DNA from: a bacterium
GTDB lineage: Bacteria > Vulcanimicrobiota > Xenobia > Xenobiales > Xenobiaceae
Length of the DNA stretch: 29,036 bases
Direction: 5' to 3'
Assembly (NCBI GenBank): GCA_017444045.1
Contig: JAFSXO010000253.1
Location: 1-29,036, forward strand
Shown: one piece after another, positions 1 through 7,771 of the stretch
How the letters are laid out: each line of letters begins with the position of its first letter
Numbering within the stretch: the stretch's first letter is position 1
Translations under genes and position numbers: made by a program
Notes under the pieces: model-generated
Databases searched by the model: none
Seen by the model: the letters and a program-made list of their open reading frames with translations, nothing else
What the model was told of the DNA's origin: nothing

Positions 1-618
1 ATTCTTTCTGAGGACGTCCTTTTTGTCGGCATTATCGAGGTTCAGCCCGATCGCTATCCTAAGCGCATAGTTTACCGTTTAGACCGCGTGGTTAACCCTC
101 AGCGCTCTGCTAAGGACGTTGTCTCGCGTATTGAGGATTATATGACCGCCGAAAGCGCGGGCACCAGTACAGTCGCTACAGCTGCTCCGGCGGCATCCTC
201 TCAGGCTCCTGCTTCGACGGCCACAGCAGCTCCTGCGGAAAATACATCTTCGGCAGCTGCCAGCACCTCGGCGGAGACGACCCCGTCCGAGCGCTATGAC
301 GAAGCTGTTAGCAGCAATGCGGTTTACAATCGGCCCAGACCTAAAAACGCCGAAATACCCGTATCTACGACTAGCACCTCCAATTACTGGCGCTGCCAGG
401 TCGGCGCTTTCGCCTCGGTAGACAACGCCCGCGAATGCTATTCTCTGCTGGCCTCTAAGGGTCACGTCGGACGCATCGAGCGCGTAGAGGTAGGGGATCT
501 GATCCGCTATAAGGTATTTGTCGGCACCTTTGGCAGCCATGACGAAGCTGTGCCCACGCTTAACCGCTTAAAGGATGACGGCTTTAAAACCGCCTATATC
601 TGCGCTCCTTCTCGTTAA
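1..618 (+). CDS. SPOR-domain protein, 3' part of gene (5' end outside window)
   Basis: The frame is open from base 1, so the gene begins upstream; 205 codons are visible before TAA. The first ~50 residues are a folded-looking segment I do not recognise. A low-complexity Ala/Thr/Ser linker follows (about residues 50-95). The C-terminal ~80 residues match a SPOR domain: an aromatic start (NYWRCQVGAF), the ASVDNARECYSLLASKG helix, then YKVFVGTF with a second helix. SPOR domains bind denuded glycan strands of septal peptidoglycan, so the protein probably acts in the periplasm at division sites or in cell wall turnover. An internal GTG at 88 could be mistaken for the start, but coding continues upstream of it. 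A strong terminator follows directly. The SPOR call is confident; the rest of the protein is unknown. Confidence 0.8.
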   Translation: MLSEDVLFVGIIEVQPDRYPKRIVYRLDRVVNPQRSAKDVVSRIEDYMTAESAGTSTVATAAPAASSQAPASTATAAPAENTSSAAASTSAETTPSERYDEAVSSNAVYNRPRPKNAEIPVSTTSTSNYWRCQVGAFASVDNARECYSLLASKGHVGRIERVEVGDLIRYKVFVGTFGSHDEAVPTLNRLKDDGFKTAYICAPSR

Positions 619-633
619 TGAGTGAATATAATG

Positions 634-674
634 GCAAGCGTTAAACTATGTTTGGCGCTTGCTGTTTTCATTTT
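634..674 (+). terminator. Intrinsic terminator after the SPOR gene
   Basis: GCAAGCG (634-640) pairs with CGCTTGC (656-662). The stem continues inward through two T-G wobble pairs and AAAC/GTTT to a three-base TAT loop, giving about 13 pairs. TGTTTTCATTTT follows. It lies 16 bases past the stop codon and separates the SPOR gene from priA. Confidence 0.75.
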
Positions 675-716
675 AAGGCTGTTGCTTTAGAATGAAAGTC
701 AGTTGAGTGTTCCTTG

Positions 717-2750
717 ATGGGAAAGTATGCGCGTGTAATAATAGATATCTCTACCCGGGCTCTGGATCATCCCTTTACCTATCTCATTCCCAAGGAACTG
801 GCGGCTTCGGTTAAGCTTGGCTCGTTTGTCGAGGTTCCATTTGGCTTCCAGGTGCGGGCGGGCTTTGTCGTCAGCATCGATACAGAACTGACAGAAGACG
901 CCCAAGGCTTCGAGATTCGCCCCATTAGCGCGGTGCTGGATGATAAGGCTTATTGGGGGCAGGAGCTGTTAGACCTTACCCGCTTTATGAGCCGGTATTA
1001 CGGCTGCACCTGGCTGGAAGCTCTGCAGGCCGCTATTCCCGCGCCCGTTCTTAAGAATATCATGGGGCGTTTGCATACTAAAAGAGCGCCAAGGCGCCGG
1101 GTGGCTAAGGATAATCAGGCTCCGTCAGTTCCGGTCTATCCCGCGCTTAGGCTTACCGCTCAGCAGGAGGATGCTCTTCTGGCTATTAATGAATCCTGCC
1201 AGGGGGGACCGCCGGTGCTTCTGTATGGGGTTACCGGTAGCGGCAAAACCGAGGTATACCTGCAGGCGGTCAGCCAGTGCCTGCAGGCTGGCCGGCAGGC
1301 CATGGTTCTGGTGCCTGAGCTGTCGCTGACCCATCAGGCGATTCAGCGCTATCAGGGCCGCTTGGGCTCAGCTGTAGGGGTGCTGCATTCGGCTCTGCCT
1401 ATAGCGGAGCGCCGGGAGCGCTGGTGGGCTATGCAGCGGGGCGAGCTGCAGGTTGCTTTGGGCACGAGATCCGCAGTGTTTGCGCCATTGCGCAATTTAG
1501 GGCTTATCGTTATCGACGAAGAGCATGAAAGCTCGTATAAGCAGGAGAACGCTCCGCGCTACAGCACCCGTCAGGTCGCCTATAAGCGCGCCAGATTTCA
1601 TAACGCGGGCTTAGTTCTGGGCAGTGCCACGCCTTCCATAGAATCGTATTACGCAGCCAAGCAGGGCCATTATCGGTTGGCGGTTATGAGCGAGCGCGCC
1701 AGTGGGCAGTGCCTGCCCACGGTGCATTTGCTGGACATGCGCCGCCGCAGCCGCGGCAGCAAGATGATAGCGCCGGATTTGGCCGAGGCGATACGCCAGC
1801 GCATTGCCGACCGCCAGCAGGTTGTGCTATACATAAACCGCCGCGGCTTTTCCAAGTATTTGCAGTGCAATGACTGCGGGATGCCTATTGGCTGCCCAGA
1901 CTGCAGCATTCCTCTTACATACCATAAAGCCAAGGGGCAAATGCGCTGCCATTACTGCGGGTTTACTATGCCGCCGCCCGATATCTGTCCCAACTGCCAG
2001 GGTACGAATTTTCTGCACGGCAAGGGCGGAACAGAGCGTCTGCTCAACGAAGTGGCGGCTCTGGTCCCCGAGGCCAAAGTACTGCGCATGGACCGCGACA
2101 CGACCGAAAAGGTCGGCGAGCGCGAGCGGATTCTCAGCGAGTTTGCCAGCGGCGAGGCCCAGATTCTGCTGGGCACCAAAATGATCGCTAAGGGGCTTGA
2201 TTATCCCCAGGTTACTCTGGTGGGGATTATCAACGGTGACGAAGAGCTGAATGTCCCGGATTTTAGGGCGGCAGAGCGCTGCTTTCAGATGCTGACCCAG
2301 GTCTCCGGGCGGGCGGGGCGCGGGCAGATCGCCGGTGATGTCTATCTGCAGGTGTATGCTCCCGAACAGCTGGCGGTGCAGGCGGCGATAAACCATGATT
2401 TTGCCGCCCTGTACGAGGCGGAGATCCAGCAGCGCCGCGAGCTGCTCTATCCTCCTTTCTGCAGGTTGGTGCGGGTTATAGCCAGCGGAGCCGATGAGGC
2501 CGCTGTATGGGAGCAGATAACCGCTCTGGCCGAGTATCTGCGCGGGCAGCGCACCATGACTGTGCTGGGACCGGTAGCGTGTCCGCTGGAGCGCCTGCAG
2601 AATAAATACCGCTATCATGTGCTCTGCAAGTGCGGCGCGGTGCAGGCGGCGGTCGATACCATCAGCGATTATCTTACCGCGCTGGCTAAACGGCGGAAGA
2701 CTGAGGGAATTAGCTTTGCTATAGATGCCGAGCCGCAGAGCTTATCTTAG
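717..2750 (+). CDS. priA: Primosomal replication restart helicase PriA
   Basis: PriA is a 3'-5' superfamily 2 helicase that recognises stalled forks and reloads the replisome. Visible features: N-terminal DNA-binding region (residues 1-105); Walker A GVTGSGKT (171-178, Lys177); DEEH box (267-270); the PriA zinc module with eight cysteines (C384, C387, C393, C396, C411, C414, C424, C427); helicase motifs LLGTKMIAKGLDYP and QVSGRAGR; C-terminal domain with LYPPFCRL. At 677 residues it is slightly shorter than the usual ~730. TTG at 714 precedes ATG at 717 in frame; I chose ATG because neither has a strong ribosome site. It stands alone after a terminator, with the arginase-family gene 63 bases downstream on the same strand. 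Confidence 0.96.
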   Translation: MGKYARVIIDISTRALDHPFTYLIPKELAASVKLGSFVEVPFGFQVRAGFVVSIDTELTEDAQGFEIRPISAVLDDKAYWGQELLDLTRFMSRYYGCTWLEALQAAIPAPVLKNIMGRLHTKRAPRRRVAKDNQAPSVPVYPALRLTAQQEDALLAINESCQGGPPVLLYGVTGSGKTEVYLQAVSQCLQAGRQAMVLVPELSLTHQAIQRYQGRLGSAVGVLHSALPIAERRERWWAMQRGELQVALGTRSAVFAPLRNLGLIVIDEEHESSYKQENAPRYSTRQVAYKRARFHNAGLVLGSATPSIESYYAAKQGHYRLAVMSERASGQCLPTVHLLDMRRRSRGSKMIAPDLAEAIRQRIADRQQVVLYINRRGFSKYLQCNDCGMPIGCPDCSIPLTYHKAKGQMRCHYCGFTMPPPDICPNCQGTNFLHGKGGTERLLNEVAALVPEAKVLRMDRDTTEKVGERERILSEFASGEAQILLGTKMIAKGLDYPQVTLVGIINGDEELNVPDFRAAERCFQMLTQVSGRAGRGQIAGDVYLQVYAPEQLAVQAAINHDFAALYEAEIQQRRELLYPPFCRLVRVIASGADEAAVWEQITALAEYLRGQRTMTVLGPVACPLERLQNKYRYHVLCKCGAVQAAVDTISDYLTALAKRRKTEGISFAIDAEPQSLS

Positions 2751-2813
2751 CTGAGCTGCGCGGAAGTATCCTGTGTTTTAAGCATAAGTTTTAAGCGTAG
2801 AGGTAGTATTGTT

Positions 2814-3899
2814 ATGGATTTCTTGCAGCTGTGCACTGCTGAGGAGCTGCGCGGTTATACGTCAGAGCGGCCGGGAGAGGTTAAAGCCGGCCAGCGTATG
2901 CGCGTGCTTAATGACGGCCTGGGTGTGTCTGGGCTGATATCTGCTGAGAATTTCGATGAGCTAAGCGCAGGCTTAGCTTCTGTGCGCCAGAGCGGAGCGG
3001 AGTTCGCTCTGGTGGGCGTCCCTGAGGATATAACCCCCCGCGCCAATCAGGGGCGCGGCGGTGCGGACGGAGCCTGGCAGGCCTGCCTTAAGTCGTTGGC
3101 CAACCTCCAGCATAACCGTTTCCTGGATTTCTCCAGGTTGCTTGTTCTGGGTACGGTGCCGTGCGACGATCTTAAGAAGCGCGCCGAGGCTGCCGATACC
3201 GAGGCTCTGCGGAAGCTGTGCTCGGAGCTGGATGTCCGCCTGGCCTCTGCGGTTAGGGCTGCTGTTTCAGCAGGGCTGATCCCCATTGTCGTAGGCGGCG
3301 GGCATGGCGGCGCTTATGGCATCATGCGCGGAGCCGCAGAGGGAAATAGCGGCTATGCGCAGGGCATTGCCGCGATAAACTGCGATCCGCACGCAGATTA
3401 TAGGCTGCTGGAGGGGCGCCATAGCGGCAATGGCTTCAGCTATGCCCGTCACGAGGGCTGGCTGCGCCGCTACCATGTGCTGGGCCTGCACGAATCCTAC
3501 AATTCAGAGGCTATGCTGCAGAATATGGAGCGCGATGGGGTGAGCTGGATCGCCTTTGAGGATATTTTCGTGCGGGGACAGCTGAGCTGGGCAGAAGCTC
3601 TGCGGAAAAGCGCTGATCTGCTGAAGGAAGCCGCCCTGCCCGTGGGCTTGGAGTTAGATCTCGACAGCGTGGCCGGTATGCCCAGCAGCGCTATGCTTCC
3701 CTATGGGCTGTCTCTGGCAGAAGCCGCCCAGTATATCGGCTGTATGGCCTCCAGCCTGCCTGTAGCTTATCTGCATTTGGCCGAGGGAGCGCCAGCTTTG
3801 GCCGGCGATGGAGATCGCACAGTTGGCCGCGCCTTGGCCTGGCTGATCGCCGTATTCTGCAAAAGCGTGCCGTCTGCAAGAGCGATTAATGCTGAATAG
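2814..3899 (+). CDS. Arginase/ureohydrolase family protein, probable formimidoylglutamase
   Basis: This is a 361-residue ureohydrolase-fold enzyme. The family uses two Mn ions to hydrolyse guanidino or formimino groups. Metal ligands are visible in order: His164 in VGGGHGGAYG, Asp191/His193/Asp195 in CDPHADYR, and Asp282/Asp284 in LELDLDSV. GGGH in place of GGDH, and the longer N-terminus, fit formimidoylglutamase (HutG-type, last step of histidine breakdown to glutamate and formamide) better than arginase or agmatinase. No other hut gene is present, so the substrate is an inference. The start is ATG with TAGAGGTAG upstream. It converges on the leftward cluster, with 63 bases between stops and no clear terminator. 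The fold call is firm; the exact substrate is not. Confidence 0.8.
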   Translation: MDFLQLCTAEELRGYTSERPGEVKAGQRMRVLNDGLGVSGLISAENFDELSAGLASVRQSGAEFALVGVPEDITPRANQGRGGADGAWQACLKSLANLQHNRFLDFSRLLVLGTVPCDDLKKRAEAADTEALRKLCSELDVRLASAVRAAVSAGLIPIVVGGGHGGAYGIMRGAAEGNSGYAQGIAAINCDPHADYRLLEGRHSGNGFSYARHEGWLRRYHVLGLHESYNSEAMLQNMERDGVSWIAFEDIFVRGQLSWAEALRKSADLLKEAALPVGLELDLDSVAGMPSSAMLPYGLSLAEAAQYIGCMASSLPVAYLHLAEGAPALAGDGDRTVGRALAWLIAVFCKSVPSARAINAE

Positions 3900-3962
3900 C
3901 TAATCTATAGAAGATCAATGCCGTGGCCACAGCTGGCGGAAAAATCTTGTGCAGAAGATGCC

Positions 3963-4751
3963 TTACAGCTGCAGCGGTCTGGTGTCTGTCGGCGGCGGAG
4001 GTATGATATTCAGTGAGCCGGGCGGCTTTAGATAGGGCTTGCAGGTTAACGGATCCAGCGAATCGCAAAGCTGCAGCACGTATTTTTGCAGCTCGTGGCT
4101 AGGGGCGCTGAGCGTTTTAATCTCATCTTTAAGCCCCTCGCGCTCAGCTTCAAGCATGCTCTGCAGTTCTGCGGCTTTGTTGCGGCAATCGGAGATCTCG
4201 TTGGCAGAGCAGGACTCATCCCACTCTGGCAGCTGCAGGCGCGTTTGCCATTCTGAAGTGCGCAGGGGCTGAGGCAGTTGTTCCGCTTCTGCTACGTTTG
4301 GGCGGCGCATTTTTTTGCCGCGCCGGTATCTGTCTATACGCTTCAGATACTGGCTGCATACCGCTATAGCCTGATTGGTTTGCAGTAGACGGTGCTCGGC
4401 AGCTCGCACGCTGCGGTCCATTGCCAGCAGCACCTTTATGCCCAGATACAGTTCGGCAGGCTTACGCTCAGAGCTGCAGGGCAACTCAGCCGCGGCCTGG
4501 CTGATCTGTTCGGGCGTAGCCTGCAGGCCCATCTCGCCGGCCAGCCTGTTTGCTTCTTCCTTTACCTTGTCTGGCAGCCTTTTGCTTAGGCGCAGCTGCC
4601 AGTCGTATATGCGCGGCTGCACAATCGCGCTGGCCGGCGCATAGCTCAGAAGCGCCAATAATGCCGCGGCAGCTATGAGCACTAGGCAGCGCCGGGCACC
4701 ATATGGGTGAAAGCGGTATATGCGGCTCATGAAAGGGCGCCGATTAAGCAC
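3963..4751 (-). CDS. Secreted hypothetical protein with signal peptide
   Basis: Not recognised. The protein has a basic N-terminus, one hydrophobic stretch (RRCLVLIAAAALLALLSYAP) and an ASA|IVQ site resembling signal peptidase I cleavage, so export is likely. The mature part is helical and charged, with six cysteines in spaced positions and a proline-rich C-terminal end (SLNIIPPPPTDTRPL). The longest frame starts at GTG 4751 and overlaps the upstream TPR gene by 8 bases (GTGCTTAA). ATG at 4730 (MSRIYRF) is an equally good start without overlap, and neither has a clear ribosome site. The tight link implies co-expression with the TPR membrane protein. Paired cysteines suggest periplasmic disulfides (inference). 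Confidence 0.65.
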   Translation of the reverse strand: MLNRRPFMSRIYRFHPYGARRCLVLIAAAALLALLSYAPASAIVQPRIYDWQLRLSKRLPDKVKEEANRLAGEMGLQATPEQISQAAAELPCSSERKPAELYLGIKVLLAMDRSVRAAEHRLLQTNQAIAVCSQYLKRIDRYRRGKKMRRPNVAEAEQLPQPLRTSEWQTRLQLPEWDESCSANEISDCRNKAAELQSMLEAEREGLKDEIKTLSAPSHELQKYVLQLCDSLDPLTCKPYLKPPGSLNIIPPPPTDTRPLQL

Positions 4752-6114
4752 GCGCTTCGGCCGTAGCCTGCTCTGCCGTGGCGGGCTTCTGGCTCTGACC
4801 GCGCTGGCGGATTAGCGTGGCCTGGCGGCGCTGGTTAAAGGCCAGGCAGGCGAAGACAACGGCTACGATACCGGATATGCGCTGAATCTTAGGCATAATA
4901 GATGAGCCGAGCTGTTCTGCCTCGTTGCTGTGGACGATGATGGCTCCCAGCAGGAAGAACATCGCCAGGCAGGCCATGGCAAAGCTGGTGGTCGACAGAG
5001 CAGCCAGGCGGTTGCCGAGGCGTTCGGTCTGATGGGCTACCTCGGTCAGCGAGTCATAGGTGTCGGGAGCAGCGTCCGAAGACTTGCTGTCGATAATCTC
5101 GTCGAGAACATCGCGGGCCGGCACCGCCTGGGGACGGCGCCCCTGGGGGGTTAGATGCTCGCTGTGAATGATCTCCGCGAACTTTTGCGGGCTTCTGCGT
5201 ATATGGCCGAGCATGTTGATGATAAAATAAACCAATAGATAGGCGCCTAGCAACGAGGCGTAGGCTATGCCCTGCTGCATATTGCTGTGATAGACGTAAT
5301 AGGCAACGGCGCCGAGAAGCAGAGCCAGGGGCAGAAATAGGAACATTATGCGGTTGGGCAGCTTGCTCATTTTGCAGCTGAACTCATGGCACAGGGCAGC
5401 CATATCGTGATCGCGCAGATAGTGAGCCGTGGCATACAGCGACTTGGCGCTGTCGTTGTCGGCATCTCTGTCCAGAGCGCGGCTGCATTTGTTCATAGCG
5501 ATTTCGAAGCAGTTTTTGGCTAGGTATGCCGAAGCGATTGTGGTGTTGGTAAAGCCGATGTCACCTTCCAGGGGCAGGGGCGGGGTGCTTACCAGCTGGT
5601 CGATCAGCTGGTTCCAGGTGCGCTCGCGGGCGCATTTGCACAGAGCTTTGCCTTTGGTGTGGTTGGGGGCTATAGCTGAAGCCTTTTCCGCCTGCTCGAG
5701 GGCATCGTTAAAGCGCTGCTGCTTAAGCAGCAAGCCCGCGTAATCCAGGCGCATGTCGAAGCGCTTGGGCAGCTTGTCGATAGCCTCGCGCATTATCTTC
5801 AGTGACGCGTTGTCGCCGTAGGCGTACCATTTGCATAGGCCGTATACAAACTTCAGCTCGGTATTGTTGGGGTCTAGCTTATGCGCATTTTCTGCGTGGA
5901 TCAGTGCGTCGTTATATTTTTCAATTCCGCGCAGGCTTAGCGCCAGGATAGCTTCTGATGGAGCGTGCTGAGGGCACAGCTGAACCGCCTTTTGCGCTGG
6001 AGCTACTGCCTTTTGATAATCGGATAACTCTAGAGCGCAATAAGCCTCTATGCGGGCACGGTCTGCTGGTGTAAGTTTATTCTGCTTATTCTGCGGTGCA
6101 GTTTTATTGCCCAT
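4744..6114 (-). CDS. TPR-repeat protein with four C-terminal membrane segments
   Basis: The first ~245 of 456 residues are tetratricopeptide-type helical pairs (for example YQKAVAPAQKAVQLCPQHA, YNDALIHAENAHKLDPNN, FNDALEQAEKASAIAPNH). The C-terminal half has two membrane segments (about 257-276 and 280-300), a ~70-residue polar stretch, then two more (about 375-395 and 408-426). With no N-terminal signal, the TPR part is most likely cytoplasmic, docked to the inner membrane by the hairpins (inference). A strong AGGAGG five bases before ATG fixes the start. It sits upstream of, and overlaps, the secreted protein gene. TPR domains bind proteins, so this may be a scaffold; no enzymatic motif is visible. 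Confidence 0.8.
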   Translation of the reverse strand: MGNKTAPQNKQNKLTPADRARIEAYCALELSDYQKAVAPAQKAVQLCPQHAPSEAILALSLRGIEKYNDALIHAENAHKLDPNNTELKFVYGLCKWYAYGDNASLKIMREAIDKLPKRFDMRLDYAGLLLKQQRFNDALEQAEKASAIAPNHTKGKALCKCARERTWNQLIDQLVSTPPLPLEGDIGFTNTTIASAYLAKNCFEIAMNKCSRALDRDADNDSAKSLYATAHYLRDHDMAALCHEFSCKMSKLPNRIMFLFLPLALLLGAVAYYVYHSNMQQGIAYASLLGAYLLVYFIINMLGHIRRSPQKFAEIIHSEHLTPQGRRPQAVPARDVLDEIIDSKSSDAAPDTYDSLTEVAHQTERLGNRLAALSTTSFAMACLAMFFLLGAIIVHSNEAEQLGSSIMPKIQRISGIVAVVFACLAFNQRRQATLIRQRGQSQKPATAEQATAEARA

Positions 6115-6169
6115 GATTTCCTCCTGGATACCCAGACATACATGATAAACTTTACAAACTATATAAGCT

Positions 6170-7771
6170 TTATAGCAATCCTATTTGCGGCCAGTATAAT
6201 TCTATGCCAGCGGCTGAAAGCATTTTTTGAAAATCTTCCAATAGGCTAGGTCTGCTGTGTACCTCGTGGCAGGTGCGCTGCTTCTGCTGGCAATAGGCCG
6301 CCAGCATTCCGGCGGCTTCGCCGATGTTCCATTCCACAGGGTGCAGGCGGTAGCATCCGTTGGTTATATGGGTTGCCGAGAGATTTTTTCCTCCCGCCAG
6401 CAGATTGGTTATGCGCACGGGTATGAGAGCGCCAAGGGGAATCTGGAAGGGCAGGGCGCTGACGTCGATATAATTCTGCCCCGCCGTCGAAGGGTGCAGA
6501 TCTATGCGGTACGCTCCTATGCCTACGCTGTCTGGAAAGCTTTGGGCGGCTGTGGAATTCTTGGGCTGGCATTCCGGGCTTAAGTGCTGCTCCAGTACGG
6601 TGAACAGGCCCTTAATGCGCCTGGCTTCTCGTATATAGGGGGACGCTGCTAAGCCGTCGTCGGTGCCTGTGATATCGGGACGCAGGCGCAGGCCTGGCCA
6701 TCCGGTTCCGCCATCCTCGCGCGGGGCATCTGTTTGCATCCAGTATAGCATACTGAGGCTTAATTCCCGCGAACGTCTAAGGTTTTGCGCCTTTTCTTCG
6801 GGAGACACGCCGACGAGCGGTCCCAGCATATAGTCGATTTGCGGCCAGTTGACGAGCACGATATCGCTCGCGTAAGCGCCAGGCTTAAAATTGCTGCGGT
6901 CGGCGATGCGCCTAAAGGTCCATAGATCCATGGGCCCGCGCTCGGGCTGGGGATGCAGAGGATTGAAGCTGCGGATGACCGGCTCCAGGGTGATGGGGTG
7001 CGTAGCCTGCCAGGATAGCAGAGGGCCGCCCCAGCCTGGGGTAAGATCAGGTACATAACTGCGCCAAAAATCGTATTCGGCCGGTTTGGGGATCGTATGG
7101 TCGGCGCCGGGATCGTAGTCTATGGCAAAGCACCAGGAGTGGCTTTGCTGGTTCAGCGGGTCAGCCTCATCGGCAGCGTGTGGCTCTCCGGTCTCCTGCC
7201 GAGCTTCGGCGCCAACTGTATGCTCCGCCTGGCACACGGGCAGCAGGTCGCCTAATTCCGTGGCGTCGATGAAATGGGCGGCGGTTACAGATACCTTCTT
7301 GCCGTCCTGGCTCTGCAGCTCAACGGCCGTTATCCTGTCGTGGCTGACCTCGGCTGATACGGGCGCATGGTGCAGCAGCACGGTAAGCTGCCGTCCCGAT
7401 ATGTATGGGCGCAGGTATGCGTCTAGCACGGCTGAGCTGACCATGGGCTCGTGGCAGAGCCTGGATACGAAGCCGTTGCCCGGGTTTAGCGCTTCCTGCG
7501 AGCGGGCACTTTCGGTGAGCGGATAGAAGCGGCGATAGTATGAGCGGATGTCGCTGCGCAGGCGGCGGTAGCTGGCTGTACAGCCGAACTGCTCTATCCA
7601 GGGATGCTCGTCGGGGGGAACCGCCTGGGAGGTTAGCTGGCCGCCTAAGCGGTCGCCCTCTTCGCTGATAATGACGCTCAGCCCCTGGCGCAGCGCGGCC
7701 AAGGCAGCCGCAAAGCCTCCTAGACTTCCGCCGATAACGGCCAGATCGGCTTTATACTCCTTTTGGGGCAT
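6170..7771 (-). CDS. FAD-dependent oxidoreductase (FAD_oxidored / xanthan-lyase-associated type)
   Basis: This 533-residue protein has an N-terminal Rossmann FAD site of the form VIGGSLGGFAAALAA (residues 12-26) followed by EEGDRLGGQL. Further conserved pieces are FIDATELGDLLP in the middle and a C-terminal LLAGGKNLSATHITNGCYRLHPVEWNIGEAAG region, split here as LLAGGKNLSATHI plus RLHPVEWNIGEAAG. This architecture is typical of the FAD_oxidored family (PF12831); substrates in the family are mostly unknown, some carbohydrate-linked. No signal peptide is evident. The start overlaps the antiporter gene. AAGGAG (7782-7787), inside the antiporter's tail codons, is 7 bases before GTG 7774 and 10 before ATG 7771, so either may be used. 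Translational coupling with the antiporter is likely. Confidence 0.85.
   Translation of the reverse strand: MPQKEYKADLAVIGGSLGGFAAALAALRQGLSVIISEEGDRLGGQLTSQAVPPDEHPWIEQFGCTASYRRLRSDIRSYYRRFYPLTESARSQEALNPGNGFVSRLCHEPMVSSAVLDAYLRPYISGRQLTVLLHHAPVSAEVSHDRITAVELQSQDGKKVSVTAAHFIDATELGDLLPVCQAEHTVGAEARQETGEPHAADEADPLNQQSHSWCFAIDYDPGADHTIPKPAEYDFWRSYVPDLTPGWGGPLLSWQATHPITLEPVIRSFNPLHPQPERGPMDLWTFRRIADRSNFKPGAYASDIVLVNWPQIDYMLGPLVGVSPEEKAQNLRRSRELSLSMLYWMQTDAPREDGGTGWPGLRLRPDITGTDDGLAASPYIREARRIKGLFTVLEQHLSPECQPKNSTAAQSFPDSVGIGAYRIDLHPSTAGQNYIDVSALPFQIPLGALIPVRITNLLAGGKNLSATHITNGCYRLHPVEWNIGEAAGMLAAYCQQKQRTCHEVHSRPSLLEDFQKMLSAAGIELYWPQIGLL

Noticed and set aside
79..540. Minus-strand frame opposite the SPOR gene
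   Set aside because: Arg/Cys-rich composition is typical of a shadow of an Ala/Thr linker; no ribosome site.
1827..2618. Long minus-strand open frame inside priA
   Set aside because: It lies fully antisense to a well-supported helicase and has no family-like motif; it reflects codon bias.
3900..3962. Terminator between the convergent arginase-family and secreted-protein genes
   Set aside because: Only a weak AAGAT/ATCTT pairing with no T-run is visible.
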